A stretch of DNA of 64,000 nt from Pseudomonadota bacterium (GTDB lineage Bacteria > Pseudomonadota > Alphaproteobacteria > Rhizobiales > Xanthobacteraceae), in assembly GCA_018242205.1 (NCBI GenBank), contig JAFECJ010000004.1, forward strand, positions 119,932 through 183,931. The letters run 5' to 3'. A program made the translations under genes and the position numbers. Below the pieces are notes generated by a model that was given only the letters and a program-made list of their open reading frames with translations, did no database searches and had not been told where the DNA came from. Shown in pieces: positions 43,879-54,207 of the stretch (positions are counted from its first letter, which is position 1; the number at the start of each line of letters is the position of its first letter).

Positions 43879-43961
43879 TCAGGATACAACCATAAGATGT
43901 ATTTTATTTAATGTTCCATTATTAATATTACTATTTCGTCCATCCTGTGTAATTTTACCCA

Positions 43962-44195
43962 ATGAGCGAAGCCAATCAGGCTGCCGGACGAAAAACGATG
44001 CCTGAAACCGGGTCAGAACAAGGGAGCCAGGCGGCAGTGGCCCATTATGTCGCGAGCCTGTCGAGCGATCTGGCCTCGCTCGCGCGGGGCAGCGGGTTGG
44101 AGACGCTGGGATATCTCCTGGAAATGGTCCGGCTCGAAGCCGAAACCCTGACCCGTCGCAACGGCAATGGTAACGGCAACGGCAGGCGGGGCTAG
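43962..44195 (+). CDS. Small hypothetical protein with C-terminal Asn-Gly repeat
   Basis: A 77-residue soluble protein. The middle AVAHYVASLSSDLASLARGSGLETLGYLLEMVRLEAETL forms two helices and resembles short conserved proteins found near topA in Bradyrhizobium relatives. The end is a RNGNGNGNGRRG tail from a hexanucleotide-like repeat (AATGGTAACGGCAACGGC). No function is known. It is the only plus-strand gene between topA and ruvX apart from the gene at 49822. Confidence 0.65.
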   Translation: MSEANQAAGRKTMPETGSEQGSQAAVAHYVASLSSDLASLARGSGLETLGYLLEMVRLEAETLTRRNGNGNGNGRRG

Positions 44196-44218
44196 GAAAG
44201 CACCGATGCCGTGAGCGG

Positions 44219-45430
44219 TCAGCGCGCCGGCGTCACCCCCAGCTTCTCTAATAGGGCGGTCGTCGGATTGCCGTCGGGCAGCATGCCGTGTTTCTTCTGC
44301 TCGGCGCGGATGTAGTCGCGGATATCGAAATCGATGTGCCCCTCGAAATCGGCGACCTTGTAGCCGATCGCGGCGAGCCTTTTCTGTAAAGCGATACGGG
44401 CGTTGCGCGACAGCGGCCGGTCGTCCTTGGGCCAGACGGCTCGGATCGGAATGCCGCCATGCAGCCGGTCGGCGAGGTGGCCGACTGCGATCGCGTAGGC
44501 ATCGGAGTTGTTGTACTCCTTCAACACTAGGAAATTCGGCGTGACGATGAAGGCCGGGCCCTTGGCGCCGCTCGGAAAGAACAGAACGGCCTGGCCCGTT
44601 GTCGCATCGTCGCGCGGGAACGGCTTGCCATCGGCACGCCTGAAGCCGAGCTTCGTCCATTCGGCAAAACTGGCGCGGCTCTTCATCAGGTCGAAGCCGT
44701 GAGGCACCATCACCTCGAAGCCCCAGGGCAGATCGTTGCGCCATTTCCAGGCGTGCAGATAATTGGCGGTCGAGGCGAGCACGTCGGGCACGTTGTTCCA
44801 CAAATCGGCGCGGCCATCGCCGGAAAAGTCGATGGCGTAATCGACGACGTTCGTCGGCATGAATTGGCTTTGCCCCATGGCGCCGGCCCATGAGGACACC
44901 ATCTGTTTCCGGTCAAAGCCGTTCTTCTGCATGATGCCCATGGCGACGATGAGCTCGTTGCGGAAATAGGGATGCCTGTATTTCACGTAGCCCAGCGTCG
45001 CCAGCGAGCGAAACACGTCCCATTTGTCTTTCGCCGCGCCGTAGTCGGTCTCCATGCCCCACAGTGAAACCAGGATCCAGCGCTCGACGCCGAACTTCTT
45101 TTCGACGGCGGCAAGCGTCTTTGACCATTCGTTCGTCTTGGCGAGGCCGCGCTGGATACGGCCGGGCGAGGCCAGCGCATTGATGTAATCGCCAACCGGC
45201 TTGCCGTATTCGGGCTGGCGCTGGGTCGCGGCGATGACGCGCTGGTCCGGCGTGACGCCTCGCATCGCGGTATCGAAGGTGGCGCGCGTGATGCCCTTGG
45301 CCTCGGCGTCCGGCCACAGGTCGCGGACGAAGGCGGCGAAGGATTGGTCGCGGGCGTTATTTTGGGCGAGCGCTGGCGGCATGGCCGCCACGGCGAGGAG
45401 CGCGATCAAAAGGGCGCGGCGGTGCATCAC
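44219..45430 (-). CDS. Lytic murein transglycosylase (MltB-type)
   Basis: A 403-residue exported enzyme that cleaves glycan strands. After a signal peptide (ALLIALLAVAAMPPALA) comes the SLT_2 domain: WILVSLWGMETDYGAAKDKWDVFRSLATL with catalytic Glu, and SWAGAMGQSQFMPTNVVDYAIDFSGDGRADLWNN. A peptidoglycan-binding domain closes the protein (LQKRLAAIGYKVADFEGHIDFDIRDYIRAEQKKHGMLPDG). Downstream of dprA on the same strand, with a short gap. Confidence 0.93.
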   Translation of the reverse strand: MMHRRALLIALLAVAAMPPALAQNNARDQSFAAFVRDLWPDAEAKGITRATFDTAMRGVTPDQRVIAATQRQPEYGKPVGDYINALASPGRIQRGLAKTNEWSKTLAAVEKKFGVERWILVSLWGMETDYGAAKDKWDVFRSLATLGYVKYRHPYFRNELIVAMGIMQKNGFDRKQMVSSWAGAMGQSQFMPTNVVDYAIDFSGDGRADLWNNVPDVLASTANYLHAWKWRNDLPWGFEVMVPHGFDLMKSRASFAEWTKLGFRRADGKPFPRDDATTGQAVLFFPSGAKGPAFIVTPNFLVLKEYNNSDAYAIAVGHLADRLHGGIPIRAVWPKDDRPLSRNARIALQKRLAAIGYKVADFEGHIDFDIRDYIRAEQKKHGMLPDGNPTTALLEKLGVTPAR

Positions 45431-45462
45431 TAATCCGGCGGTTCGATTCGGAGGCTCGCAGT

Positions 45463-46569
45463 CTACACCAGCGACACCATTGCACCGCCGTGGCGCTCCA
45501 GGCGTCCGGCGAGTTCGAGCTCGAGGAGCACCGTGCGCACGATGGCCGGCGACGTGCCGGACAATCGTACCAGATCGTCGATCGAGATCGGCGATGGGCC
45601 GAGCAGACCGACGATGCGGCCGCGTTCGTCATCGGCGGGCTCGTGATCGGGCGCGAACGGCTCGTCGCGCGACGGCTCCTCGATCGGCTCGATGCCGCGT
45701 CCGAGGATCGGCTCGATAGCCGTGATGATGTCGCTCGCCTCGGTCACCAAAATGGCGCCCTGTTTGAGCAGGCCATTGGTGCCTTCGGCGCGCGGATCGA
45801 GCGGCGAGCCCGGCACGGCGAACACCTCGCGGCCTTGTTCGCCGGCCATGCGCGCGGTGATCAGCGAGCCGGAGCGCTTGGCCGCCTCAACGATGACGAC
45901 GCCGACCGACAGGCCCGAGATGAGGCGATTGCGCCGCGGGAAGTCGCGGGCGCGCGGCTCGTGCGTCAACGGCATTTCGGAAATCGCGGCGCCGTGCGCC
46001 AGCAGTTCTTCGAGCAGCGGTTCGTGTTCGGCCGGATAGATGTGGGCGTGGCCGCCGGCGAGCACCGCCACGGTGCCTGACACCAATGAGGCGCGATGCG
46101 CGGCGGCGTCGATACCGCGCGCCAGCCCCGAGACGATGCCGTAGCCGGCGTCACCCAGATCGCGCGCCAGGGTCGCGGCGAATTTCAGGCCGACGGCGGA
46201 GGCATTGCGCGAGCCGACAATGGCGATCAACGGTCGCGACAGCGCGGCAACGTCACCGCGCACGGCGATCAGCGGCGGCGCGTCGTCGATGGTCTTGAGC
46301 CGCGGCGGATAATCCGGTTCGCCGAGCGCAATCAATTCGACGCCGCGCGCGCGCGCGGTTTTCAATTCGGCTTCGGCTTCTTCCAGCGTGCAGATGCGGG
46401 TCCGCGCCGCGCCGCCGCGGCGGGCGAGCGCGGGAAGGGCGGCCAGCGCGTCCTTGGCGCCGCCATACGTATTTATGAGCTCGCGGAAGGTGCGCGGCCC
46501 GACATGGTCGCTGCGGATCAGCCGCAGCCAGTCGAGCCGCTGCGCGTCGGTGAGTTTGGTCTTCGGCAC
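45463..46569 (-). CDS. dprA: DNA-processing protein DprA
   Basis: A 368-residue protein that loads RecA on incoming single-stranded DNA. An N-terminal helix-hairpin part ([24 protein letters not shown]) precedes the Rossmann core: [42 protein letters not shown] and [35 protein letters not shown]-terminal winged helix ([41 protein letters not shown]) is present. It follows plsY on the same strand. Confidence 0.96.
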   Translation of the reverse strand: MPKTKLTDAQRLDWLRLIRSDHVGPRTFRELINTYGGAKDALAALPALARRGGAARTRICTLEEAEAELKTARARGVELIALGEPDYPPRLKTIDDAPPLIAVRGDVAALSRPLIAIVGSRNASAVGLKFAATLARDLGDAGYGIVSGLARGIDAAAHRASLVSGTVAVLAGGHAHIYPAEHEPLLEELLAHGAAISEMPLTHEPRARDFPRRNRLISGLSVGVVIVEAAKRSGSLITARMAGEQGREVFAVPGSPLDPRAEGTNGLLKQGAILVTEASDIITAIEPILGRGIEPIEEPSRDEPFAPDHEPADDERGRIVGLLGPSPISIDDLVRLSGTSPAIVRTVLLELELAGRLERHGGAMVSLV

Positions 46570-46670
46570 GGTGCCCCCAGGTCCCCGGGGCCAGTTTCGC
46601 GCGCCGCGCGGCGCGGTACAATCAGAAGTTTAGGTCGGGTTGTGGGGGCGATACCGTCGAGAAACGGGGC

Positions 46671-47267
46671 TCACCCCTTCTTCCCGATCTTCCCTTCCGT
46701 GCCATTTAGCAGGCGCTGAATATTGGCGCGGTGCATGATCCAGAGAAGAATGCCGAGCAGGAAGAACAAGGCCGCCGGGCCAGGTTGGCCGAGGCCGAGC
46801 AGGGCGATCGGCGTCAACGCCGAGGCGACCAGCGCCGACAGCGACGAATAGCGCGACAGGAACGCCACGACGAGCCAGATGCCGCAGAAGATCAGCGCGC
46901 CCGGCCAGGCGAGCCCGATCAACAGGCCGATATAGGTGGCGACGCCCTTGCCGCCCTTGAAGCCGAGCCACACCGGAAACAGGTGACCGAGGAAAGCGCC
47001 GAAGCCGGCGACCAGCGCCGCTTCATGGCCGGCGAAATGCGCCGCGACAAGCACCGCCAGCGTGCCCTTGAGGGCGTCGCACAGCAGCGTCGCCGCGGCG
47101 AGACCCTTGCGGCCGGTGCGCAGCACATTGGTGGCGCCGATATTGCCCGAACCGATGGTGCGGACATCAGGGCCACCGGCGGCGCGCGTGATCAGCAGAC
47201 CGAACGGAATCGACCCGAGCAGATAGCCGAACGCCAAGGCGAGCAGGAGGATGACCGGGCCGCTCAT
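46671..47267 (-). CDS. plsY: Glycerol-3-phosphate acyltransferase PlsY
   Basis: A 198-residue membrane enzyme that moves the acyl group from acyl phosphate to glycerol 3-phosphate, the first step of phospholipid synthesis. Family motifs: [32 protein letters not shown] and [14 protein letters not shown]. Five membrane segments are visible. Its start overlaps the stop of the pyrC-like gene as ATGA. Confidence 0.95.
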   Translation of the reverse strand: MSGPVILLLALAFGYLLGSIPFGLLITRAAGGPDVRTIGSGNIGATNVLRTGRKGLAAATLLCDALKGTLAVLVAAHFAGHEAALVAGFGAFLGHLFPVWLGFKGGKGVATYIGLLIGLAWPGALIFCGIWLVVAFLSRYSSLSALVASALTPIALLGLGQPGPAALFFLLGILLWIMHRANIQRLLNGTEGKIGKKG

Positions 47268-48568
47268 AGCGATTCATAAATGGTGCGGCCGGCGACGATG
47301 GTGCGCACCACGCGGCCGGTCATGCGCGCTTCGTCGAACGGCGTGTTCTTGCACTTCGACTTCAGCTCGTTCGGATCGACGACCCACGGCACGTCGGTGT
47401 CGATGACGATGACGTCGGCCGGCGCGCCCGCGCGCAAAGTGCCGCCGGGCAGGCCGAGCCGTTCGGCCGGCCGCGTCGACATGGCGCGCAGCAACACCGG
47501 CAGCGTTACGTCGCCGGAATGCACCAGCCGCAAGCCCGCCGACAGCATTGTTTCGAGCCCGATGGCGCCGGCGGCGGCTTCGGCGAACGGCAGCCGCTTG
47601 GTCTCGACGTCCTGCGGATTGTGATCCGACATGATGACGTCGACGAGGCCGTCATTGAGCGCGGCGACCAGCGTCTTGCGGTCGTCTTCGGCGCGCAGCG
47701 GCGGCGTCACCTTGAGGAAGGTGCGGTAAGAGCCGATGTCGTTTTCGTTGAGCGTCAGGTGATTGATCGAGGCCGACGCCGTGACGTCGAGGCCGGAGTC
47801 TTTGGCCTGGCGAAGCACGGCGAGCGAGGGCGCGCAGGTGACCGAAGCGGCGTGATAGCGGCCTTGCGTCAGCGCGACGAGACGCATGTCGCGCTCGAGC
47901 ATGATGGTCTCGGCCGCCGACGGGATGCCGAGCAGACCGAGGCGGGCGGCGAATTCGCCTTCGTTCATCACGCCGTCGCCGTTGAGGTCGGGGTCTTCGG
48001 TGTGATGCACGATCAGCGCGTCGAAGTCGCGCGCGTAGGTCAGCGCGCGGCGCATCACCTGAGCGTTGGTGACGCTCCTCGTGCCATCGGTGAAGGCGAC
48101 GGCGCCGGCGGCCTTGAGCAGGCCGATCTCGGTCATTTCGCTGCCTTCGAGGCCCTTGGTCAGCGCCGCCATCGGCGCGACATGGACGATGGCGGTGTCG
48201 CGGGCGCGGCGCAGCACGAAATCGACGGTCGCAGGATCGTCGATGGTCGGCGAGGTGTCGGGCTGGCAGACGATGGTGGTGACGCCACCGGCGGCGGCGG
48301 CCTGGCTGGCGGACGCAAAGGTCTCGCGATAGGTGGCGCCGGGCTCGCCGATGAAGGCGCGCATGTCGATCAGGCCGGGCGCGATAACCTTGCCGCGGCA
48401 GTCGACGACCTCGGTGCCTTCCGGCACGCCGGCGGCGCCGATGCCCTTCTTGGCCTCGCGGATGACGCCATCGGCGATCAGCAGGTCGCCGACGATGTCG
48501 AGGTCGCGCGACGGATCGATGATCCGGGCGTTGGCGAGCAGGACAGGACGGCGTTCGGACAGCATCAT
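47264..48568 (-). CDS. pyrC: Dihydroorotase-like protein without the zinc-binding HxH motif (PyrC'-type)
   Basis: A 434-residue amidohydrolase-fold protein next to pyrB. Active dihydroorotases read DxHxHxREPG after the first strand; here the segment is [10 protein letters not shown], so both His ligands are replaced (Arg70 and Phe72). Other parts, such as [18 protein letters not shown] and [12 protein letters not shown], are kept. In Pseudomonas a similar inactive PyrC' is needed to assemble active aspartate carbamoyltransferase with PyrB, and this is the likely role. A catalytic dihydroorotase should be encoded elsewhere. Confidence 0.88.
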   Translation of the reverse strand: MMLSERRPVLLANARIIDPSRDLDIVGDLLIADGVIREAKKGIGAAGVPEGTEVVDCRGKVIAPGLIDMRAFIGEPGATYRETFASASQAAAAGGVTTIVCQPDTSPTIDDPATVDFVLRRARDTAIVHVAPMAALTKGLEGSEMTEIGLLKAAGAVAFTDGTRSVTNAQVMRRALTYARDFDALIVHHTEDPDLNGDGVMNEGEFAARLGLLGIPSAAETIMLERDMRLVALTQGRYHAASVTCAPSLAVLRQAKDSGLDVTASASINHLTLNENDIGSYRTFLKVTPPLRAEDDRKTLVAALNDGLVDVIMSDHNPQDVETKRLPFAEAAAGAIGLETMLSAGLRLVHSGDVTLPVLLRAMSTRPAERLGLPGGTLRAGAPADVIVIDTDVPWVVDPNELKSKCKNTPFDEARMTGRVVRTIVAGRTIYESL

Positions 48569-48714
48569 GTCTGCTCTTCCGTGCGGGCGAGGTTGCGGAA
48601 GAACCAGATCCAGAACGAGGCGGCGACGCCGGCCGCGACCAGGACGATGAGACCCAGGCGCGCCTTGCGCTCCACGGCGTAGCGCACCGAGACGAGACTG
48701 CCGCCGCTACGCAT
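48565..48714 (-). CDS. 49-residue single-pass membrane protein between pyrB and pyrC
   Basis: A short open frame starting at an ATG inside the last codons of pyrB (overlap 8 bases) and ending in TGA that overlaps the pyrC ATG (ATGA). The product begins [20 protein letters not shown], has a single hydrophobic helix ([19 protein letters not shown]) and ends [10 protein letters not shown]. The double overlap, the clear positive-inside pattern and the membrane helix argue that it is real and translated in the pyrB-pyrC operon. No family was recognised. Confidence 0.6.
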   Translation of the reverse strand: MRSGGSLVSVRYAVERKARLGLIVLVAAGVAASFWIWFFRNLARTEEQT

Positions 48715-49660
48715 TGGGCAGGTTCCTCGAAAGCGCTTCCAGCACCGCCATGCGGATGGCGACGCCCATTTCGACCTGCTCGCGGATCACGGATTGCGCG
48801 CCGTCGGCTACGATGGAGTCGATCTCGACGCCGCGGTTCATCGGGCCGGGATGCATCACCAGCGCGTCCTTCTTGGCGTAGGACAGCTTCTTCTGGTCGA
48901 GGCCCCAGTAGCTGAAATATTCCGACGTCGACGGCACGAACGAGCCGTTCATGCGCTCGCGTTGCAGCCGCAGCATCATGACGATGTCGGCGTCGGCCAG
49001 CCCCTCGCGCATGTCGCGCGCGACTTCGACGCCCATGCGCTCGATGCCCGGCGGAAGCAGCGTCGACGGCGCGACGACGCGGACCCGCGCGCCCATGGCG
49101 TTGAGCAGGATGATGTTGGAGCGCGCCACGCGCGAATGCAGGATGTCGCCGCAGATGACGACCAAGAGGCCCTCGATGCGGCCTTTGTTGCGGCGGATGG
49201 TCAGCGCGTCGAGCAGGGCCTGGGTCGGGTGTTCGTGAGCGCCGTCGCCGGCGTTGATGACAGAACAGTCGAGCTTGGAGGCGAGCAGTTCGACCGCGCC
49301 TGAAGCGTGATGCCGCACCACCAGGATGTCGGGGTGCATGGCGTTGAGCGTCATCGCGGTGTCGATTAGCGTCTCGCCCTTGCGCATCGACGAGGACGAG
49401 GCCGACATGTTCATGACGTCGGCGCCGAGACGCTTGCCGGCGAGTTCGAACGAGGACTGCGTGCGGGTCGACACCTCGAAGAACATGTTGACCTGCGTGC
49501 GTCCGCGCAGCGAGGCCTGCTTCTTCTCGATCTGACGATTGAGGGCGACGAATTCCTCGCCAAGGTCGAGGAGGCCGGTGATTTCGGCGGCCGAAAGGCC
49601 TTCGATCCCCAGCAAATGTCGGTGGCTGAGGACGAATGAGGATTTCGGCGTGCTGGTCAT
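48707..49660 (-). CDS. pyrB: Aspartate carbamoyltransferase catalytic subunit
   Basis: A 317-residue enzyme that joins carbamoyl phosphate and aspartate in pyrimidine synthesis. Carbamoyl-phosphate site [16 protein letters not shown], then [14 protein letters not shown] and [23 protein letters not shown]. The C-terminal aspartate site is [12 protein letters not shown]. The start [23 protein letters not shown] gives the normal length. It heads a minus-strand operon pyrB, 49-residue ORF, pyrC-like, plsY, dprA. No regulatory pyrI is seen. Confidence 0.96.
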   Translation of the reverse strand: MTSTPKSSFVLSHRHLLGIEGLSAAEITGLLDLGEEFVALNRQIEKKQASLRGRTQVNMFFEVSTRTQSSFELAGKRLGADVMNMSASSSSMRKGETLIDTAMTLNAMHPDILVVRHHASGAVELLASKLDCSVINAGDGAHEHPTQALLDALTIRRNKGRIEGLLVVICGDILHSRVARSNIILLNAMGARVRVVAPSTLLPPGIERMGVEVARDMREGLADADIVMMLRLQRERMNGSFVPSTSEYFSYWGLDQKKLSYAKKDALVMHPGPMNRGVEIDSIVADGAQSVIREQVEMGVAIRMAVLEALSRNLPNA

Positions 49661-49821
49661 TAAAGCCAGTTCTATAGGCGCGGGCGTCTGCCCCGGCAAG
49701 ACCGGTTCCGCCCCGTCCACAGGGCCGCTCACGCCGTCGTTAACGGAGTTTCGCGGAACTGCCGTGCTGTCTCGCGAATTGACGGTCCGAATGCCCGACC
49801 GGCGGGCGAAAGGAGGCACCA

Positions 49822-50190
49822 ATGAAGAATTTTGGCAAGATTGCGGTGGCGGCCGCGCTAGTGGGCGCCACGGCTTTGGCGACGGCAACCCCGAGTGAAG
49901 CGCGTAACGGCCGTAATACCGCGGCGGCGATCGGTTTCGGCGCCGGCGCGCTGGTCGGCGCAGCGGCCGCGTCTTCGGCGAACAACGGCTACTATTACGG
50001 CTCGGGTTACTATGAGCCGGGTTACACCTACGAGCCGGACTATGCCTATGACGGCTACGCCTACGAGCCGGCGCCGGGCTACATGGGACCGCGCTACTAC
50101 GGGTATCGCGGCGGCAACGTCTCTACCGATGACAGCCGTTGCGGCGGCAACCCGGCATCGCCCGGCTACACCCCCTGCGCCAACCAGTAG
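49822..50190 (+). CDS. Exported Gly/Tyr-rich protein
   Basis: A 122-residue protein with a signal peptide ([21 protein letters not shown]), then a glycine-zipper-like helix ([21 protein letters not shown]), then a Tyr/Gly/Pro-rich region with repeated [20 protein letters not shown]. Two Cys near the end may form a disulphide. Such proteins are frequent in Bradyrhizobium relatives and may be surface or lipoprotein-like components; the role is unknown. AAAGGAGG precedes the ATG. Confidence 0.75.
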   Translation: MKNFGKIAVAAALVGATALATATPSEARNGRNTAAAIGFGAGALVGAAAASSANNGYYYGSGYYEPGYTYEPDYAYDGYAYEPAPGYMGPRYYGYRGGNVSTDDSRCGGNPASPGYTPCANQ

Positions 50191-50212
50191 GATTTCATTT
50201 ATTCCACAACGG

Positions 50213-50240
50213 AAGGCGGGCCCGTCTGGCCCGCCTTTTC
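50213..50240. terminator. Terminator between convergent genes
   Basis: AAGGCGGGCC pairs with GGCCCGCCTT around a CGTCT loop and ends in TTTTC. It serves the gene ending at 50190 and, with its A-rich left side, possibly ruvX coming from the right. Confidence 0.8.
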
Positions 50241-50245
50241 GTCGG

Positions 50246-50725
50246 TCACCCCGCGTTCTGATGGGCCAGCCGGTCCAGCGCTCCCTGCAGGATGAACATG
50301 GCGGCGTGCTGATCGATCACCTCGGCGCGGCGCTCGCGGCGCATGTCGGCGGCGATCAGATCCCGCTCGACCGCGGCGGTCGACAACCGCTCGTCCCAAA
50401 GCGCGATCGGCAGATCAGTCAGCTTGGAGAAATTGCGAGCGAAGGCGCGTGTCGATTGCGCGCGCGGTCCCTCCGAGCCGTCCATATTAATGGGCAGGCC
50501 GAGCACGAACCCGGTTGCCTTGCGCTCGGTAGCGAGCGCGATGACGCGGGCCGCGTCGGCGGTGAATTGTTTGCGCGCGACGGTCTCGACGGCGGTGGCG
50601 AGCTTGCGGTCGGGGTCGCTCACGGCGACGCCGATGGTCTTGGTGCCGAGATCGAGCCCGATCAAGGCGCCGCGCGCGCCGAAATGCGGCGCAGCTTCGG
50701 GGAGCGGCAGGACAAGAGCGGGCAT
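50246..50725 (-). CDS. ruvX: Putative pre-16S rRNA nuclease / Holliday junction resolvase-like protein
   Basis: A 159-residue RNase H-fold protein of the YqgF/RuvX family. Motifs are LIGLDLGTKTIGVAVSDPDRKLATAVETV, FVLGLPINMDGSEGPRAQSTRAFARNF and LWDERLSTAAVERDL, with catalytic Asp and Glu. In E. coli YqgF matures the 16S rRNA 5' end. The start MPALVLPLPEAAPHFGARG adds a short leader before the usual first strand. Confidence 0.93.
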   Translation of the reverse strand: MPALVLPLPEAAPHFGARGALIGLDLGTKTIGVAVSDPDRKLATAVETVARKQFTADAARVIALATERKATGFVLGLPINMDGSEGPRAQSTRAFARNFSKLTDLPIALWDERLSTAAVERDLIAADMRRERRAEVIDQHAAMFILQGALDRLAHQNAG

Positions 50726-50848
50726 GCTGCGAGCCCTAGCATGAGTGTGGATGACGCGCCATTGCGCGGACATCGGCGCCGACATTGGGCGCTTGGTCTG
50801 GCGTGCCGATAGTGCGAGACTACCGCCGGAGTCGAATTGGGGGAGAGG

Positions 50849-52090
50849 ATGACGGCTTTTGCAAACTGGTTGGCGCGCCTGCTCATGCCGCTCGGCGTCG
50901 TGGTCTTGCCAGTCGCCGCACTGGCGCAGTCCTTCGAGGCGCCGCCATCCTTCAACGCCGCGCACATCCGTGGAATTGCCCCGACCGGCGAGAACTATAC
51001 GGTGCGCTCGCCGGTGCCCAGCGACGGCCTGATGCGGCTCTACGACATAGAGACGCCCTATGGCGGCGTCGCCGCGCAGGGCGACGCCGTGGCGCAGATG
51101 CGGATCAACGAACTGAGGGCGCTGGCGCTGCTGGAGAAGGTTTCGAGTTCGAATACCTTCGCCAAGTCACTGGCCAATGCCGGCCTCAATCCGCTCAAAT
51201 ACACCGGGCGGCTGATCACCAATCCGATCGGCACCATCAAGGGCACGCTGTCTGGCATCGGCGGCATGTTCGACCGCATCGGTTCCGGTCTCCATAATGC
51301 CGGCAAGACCCAGGACAGCGCACTCGGCAGCTTGCTCGGTGTCACCAGCGAGCGCCGTAACTTGGCGGCGACCTATGGCGTCGACCCCTACACCGATTTC
51401 CCGCCGCTGGACGCCAAGCTCAAGCAGTTGTCGGAAGCCGCCGCGCTCGGCGGGCTGGCCGTGACCGGCGCGCTGATCGCGGTGCCGGGCGCCGCCGGTA
51501 TCGTCGCCACCAACCTGTCGACCGCAAACAGGTTGAACGATATCTCCATCCAGGATCTGGCGCGGCAATACACGGCGGCGCAGATTCTCGATCTCAATCG
51601 CAAGAAGCTCACCGAGATGGGCGTGCCGCAGGAACTGACCGAGAGCCTGCTCGCCAACCGCAATTACACCCCGATCGACATGGCGGCCATGGTCGCGGCG
51701 ATCGATGCCATGAAGACGGTGCGGGGGCGTGCGGTGTTCTTCGATGCTGCGGCCGCGGCCGATGAGCGCTCCAATGCCTACTTCATGCGGCGTCAGGCCG
51801 AGTTGCTGGCCGTCGAATACAAGCGTCATCGCGGCTACGAGCACATCGCGACCCTCGGCGGCCTGCCGTTCCTGGTCGCCAAGGACGGTCGCTTCGTCAC
51901 GGTGGCGCCGATCGATGCGTTGTCGTGGACGCAGCAGAGCGCGGCGCGGTTCGAGGCTTTCACCAAGGCGCGCAGCCAACTGGTGGCAAAATCGACCGGC
52001 GAAATCCGCATCACCGGCGAGGCCACCGCGCTGGCCAAGCGCAAGCTAAAAGCGCTCGGCTGGACCGTCGTCGAACGCCAGCCGGGCTGA
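50849..52090 (+). CDS. Exported protein of unknown function
   Basis: A 413-residue protein with a signal peptide (LLMPLGVVVLPVAALAQS). The mature part is largely helical, with regions such as GRLITNPIGTIKGTLSGIGGMFDRIGSGL and GGLAVTGALIAVPGAAGIVATNLSTANRL. The last 120 residues look like an alpha/beta domain (FFDAAAAADERSNAYFMRRQAELLAVEYKRH and FTKARSQLVAKSTGEIRITGEATALAKRKLKALGWTVVE). GGGGAGAGG sits before the ATG. Conserved-looking but not recognised; no neighbour explains it. Confidence 0.65.
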   Translation: MTAFANWLARLLMPLGVVVLPVAALAQSFEAPPSFNAAHIRGIAPTGENYTVRSPVPSDGLMRLYDIETPYGGVAAQGDAVAQMRINELRALALLEKVSSSNTFAKSLANAGLNPLKYTGRLITNPIGTIKGTLSGIGGMFDRIGSGLHNAGKTQDSALGSLLGVTSERRNLAATYGVDPYTDFPPLDAKLKQLSEAAALGGLAVTGALIAVPGAAGIVATNLSTANRLNDISIQDLARQYTAAQILDLNRKKLTEMGVPQELTESLLANRNYTPIDMAAMVAAIDAMKTVRGRAVFFDAAAAADERSNAYFMRRQAELLAVEYKRHRGYEHIATLGGLPFLVAKDGRFVTVAPIDALSWTQQSAARFEAFTKARSQLVAKSTGEIRITGEATALAKRKLKALGWTVVERQPG

Positions 52091-52201
52091 GCGGGCCGCC
52101 GCCCCGGTTGCCGCCAATTCGGCGGCTCTGCTATACGCGGGACGCCAGCCGCTTCGGCGGCGCCTTGCTCGAAAACCGCCAGAAAAAGCGTAGCGATTTC
52201 A

Positions 52202-52489
52202 ATGCCTGTCGACGCCGCCACCGTTCGCCGTATCGCCCATCTGGCCCGCATCGCGGTCAAGGATGAGGAGGTCGAGCATCTGCAAGGCGAACTCAACGCC
52301 ATCCTGGCCTTCGTCGAGCAGCTCGGTGAGGTTGATGTCGAGGGCGTCGAGCCCATGACCTCGGTGACGCCGATGGCTATGAAGAGCCGCCAGGACGTCG
52401 TCACCGACGGCGACGATCCCGACGCCGTCATGTCCAACGCGCCGAAGAGTGAAGACAATTTCTACCTCGTGCCGAAGGTGATCGAGTAG
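52202..52489 (+). CDS. gatC: Asp/Glu-tRNA amidotransferase subunit C
   Basis: A 95-residue subunit that clasps GatA and GatB. The pattern [49 protein letters not shown] ends with [17 protein letters not shown], as usual. It is the first gene of the gat region; a small gene starts at the next base. Confidence 0.97.
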   Translation: MPVDAATVRRIAHLARIAVKDEEVEHLQGELNAILAFVEQLGEVDVEGVEPMTSVTPMAMKSRQDVVTDGDDPDAVMSNAPKSEDNFYLVPKVIE

Positions 52490-52729
52490 ATGTGTCAGGC
52501 CTGCGAAATGGCCGAGATGGAGCGCCGCTGGGAGATGATCGACATCATCTCGACCGGCAAGTTGCCCGATGGCCATACGCTCGATGACCTGCGCGCCATG
52601 GGGCTGCCGCTGCCGGGCGAGCTCTACCGTGAGACGCAACCCGACGGCACCATTCTTATCCGTCAGCGCTCGCCGGCAGAGATCGCAGCGTTGAACAACA
52701 AGTCTTTTGAGTGCGACAGCCCACAATGA
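52490..52729 (+). CDS. Small protein encoded between gatC and gatA
   Basis: A 79-residue soluble protein beginning [21 protein letters not shown], with a CQAC pair and an acidic helical body. Its ATG follows the gatC stop with no gap, and its stop overlaps the gatA ATG as ATGA, so it is translated as part of the gat operon. I know no function for it; fixed position suggests conservation in near relatives, which I cannot check. Confidence 0.65.
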   Translation: MCQACEMAEMERRWEMIDIISTGKLPDGHTLDDLRAMGLPLPGELYRETQPDGTILIRQRSPAEIAALNNKSFECDSPQ

Positions 52730-54201
52730 CCGAACTGACCACGCTGACGCTGGCCGAGGCGCGCGATCGCCTGCGCAAGAAGGACTTGAGTTCGGCCGAG
52801 CTCACCGCCGCGCATCTGACCGCGATTGAGAAGGCACGTTCGCTGAATGCCTTCGTGCTCGAGACGCCGGAGATCGCCACGGAGATGGCGAAGGCTTCGG
52901 ACGCGCGCATCGCCAAAGGCGAGGGCGGTCCGCTCGAGGGCATTCCGCTCGCCATCAAGGACCTGTTCTGCACCGAGGGAGTACGCACCACGGCGTGCTC
53001 GCACATCCTCGACAATTTCGTGCCGACCTATGAATCGACGGTGACGTCGCAGCTCTGGCGTGACGGTGCCGTGATGCTCGGCAAGACCAACAATGACGAG
53101 TTCGCCATGGGCTCGTCGAACGAGACCTCGTATTTCGGCCCGGTGCAGTCGCCTTGGCGGCGCAAGGGTTCGAACACGCCTTTGGTGCCGGGCGGTTCGT
53201 CCGGCGGCTCGGCGGCCGCGGTCGCCGCGCAACTCTGTCTCGGCGCCACCGCAACCGACACCGGCGGCTCGATCCGCCAGCCGGCGGCCTTCACGGGGAC
53301 CGTGGGCATCAAGCCGACTTACGGGCGCTGCTCGCGCTGGGGCATCGTGGCGTTTGCCTCGTCGCTCGACCAAGCCGGGCCGATGGCCAAGACCGTGCGC
53401 GACACGGCGATCATGCTGCGTTCGATGGCCGGCCCCGATGCCAAGGACACCACCTGCGTCGATCGTCCGGTGCCGGATTACGAGGCCGCGGTTGGCCGCT
53501 CGGTGAAGGGCCTGCGCATCGGCATTCCGAAGGAGTATCGCCTCGACGGCATGCCGGCCGAGATCGAGAAGATCTGGAGCCAAGGCTGCGAATGGCTGAA
53601 AGCGGCCGGCGCCGAGTTGGTCGACGTGTCGCTGCCGCACACCAAATACGCGCTGCCGGCCTATTACATCGTCGCGCCGGCGGAAGCCTCGTCGAACCTC
53701 GCGCGCTACGACGGCGTGCGTTACGGCCTGCGCGTCGAAGGCCGCGACATCACCGACATGTACGAACAGACCCGCGCGGCGGGCTTCGGCGGCGAAGTGC
53801 GCCGCCGCGTCATGATCGGCACCTATGTGCTCTCGGCCGGCTACTACGATGCCTATTACCTGCGGGCGCAGAAGGTGCGCACGCTGATCAAGCGCGACTT
53901 CGAGCAGTGCTTCGCGCAGGGCGTCCACGCCATGCTGACGCCGGCGACGCCGTCGGCCTCGTTCGGCGTCGGCGAGAAGGGCGGCGCCGATCCGGTCGAG
54001 ATGTATCTCAACGACGTCTTCACCGTGACGGTGAACATGGCGGGCCTGCCGGGCATCGCCGTGCCGGCGGGCAGCGATGCGCAGGGCCTGCCGCTCGGCC
54101 TGCAACTGATCGGCCGTCCGTTCGATGAGGAAACGCTGTTCGCGCTCGGCGACGTCATCGAACAGGCGGCTGGCCGTTTCGTCGCACAGCCCTGGTGGTG
54201 A
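52726..54201 (+). CDS. gatA: Asp/Glu-tRNA amidotransferase subunit A
   Basis: A 491-residue amidase that frees ammonia from glutamine for tRNA-bound Glu or Asp. The Ser-cisSer-Lys triad reads Lys78 (LAIKDLF), Ser158 (GGSSGGS) and Ser182 ([10 protein letters not shown]). [24 protein letters not shown] is the usual following block. Its start overlaps the preceding small gene by four bases. Confidence 0.98.
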   Translation: MTELTTLTLAEARDRLRKKDLSSAELTAAHLTAIEKARSLNAFVLETPEIATEMAKASDARIAKGEGGPLEGIPLAIKDLFCTEGVRTTACSHILDNFVPTYESTVTSQLWRDGAVMLGKTNNDEFAMGSSNETSYFGPVQSPWRRKGSNTPLVPGGSSGGSAAAVAAQLCLGATATDTGGSIRQPAAFTGTVGIKPTYGRCSRWGIVAFASSLDQAGPMAKTVRDTAIMLRSMAGPDAKDTTCVDRPVPDYEAAVGRSVKGLRIGIPKEYRLDGMPAEIEKIWSQGCEWLKAAGAELVDVSLPHTKYALPAYYIVAPAEASSNLARYDGVRYGLRVEGRDITDMYEQTRAAGFGGEVRRRVMIGTYVLSAGYYDAYYLRAQKVRTLIKRDFEQCFAQGVHAMLTPATPSASFGVGEKGGADPVEMYLNDVFTVTVNMAGLPGIAVPAGSDAQGLPLGLQLIGRPFDEETLFALGDVIEQAAGRFVAQPWW

Positions 54202-54207
54202 CGGCAT

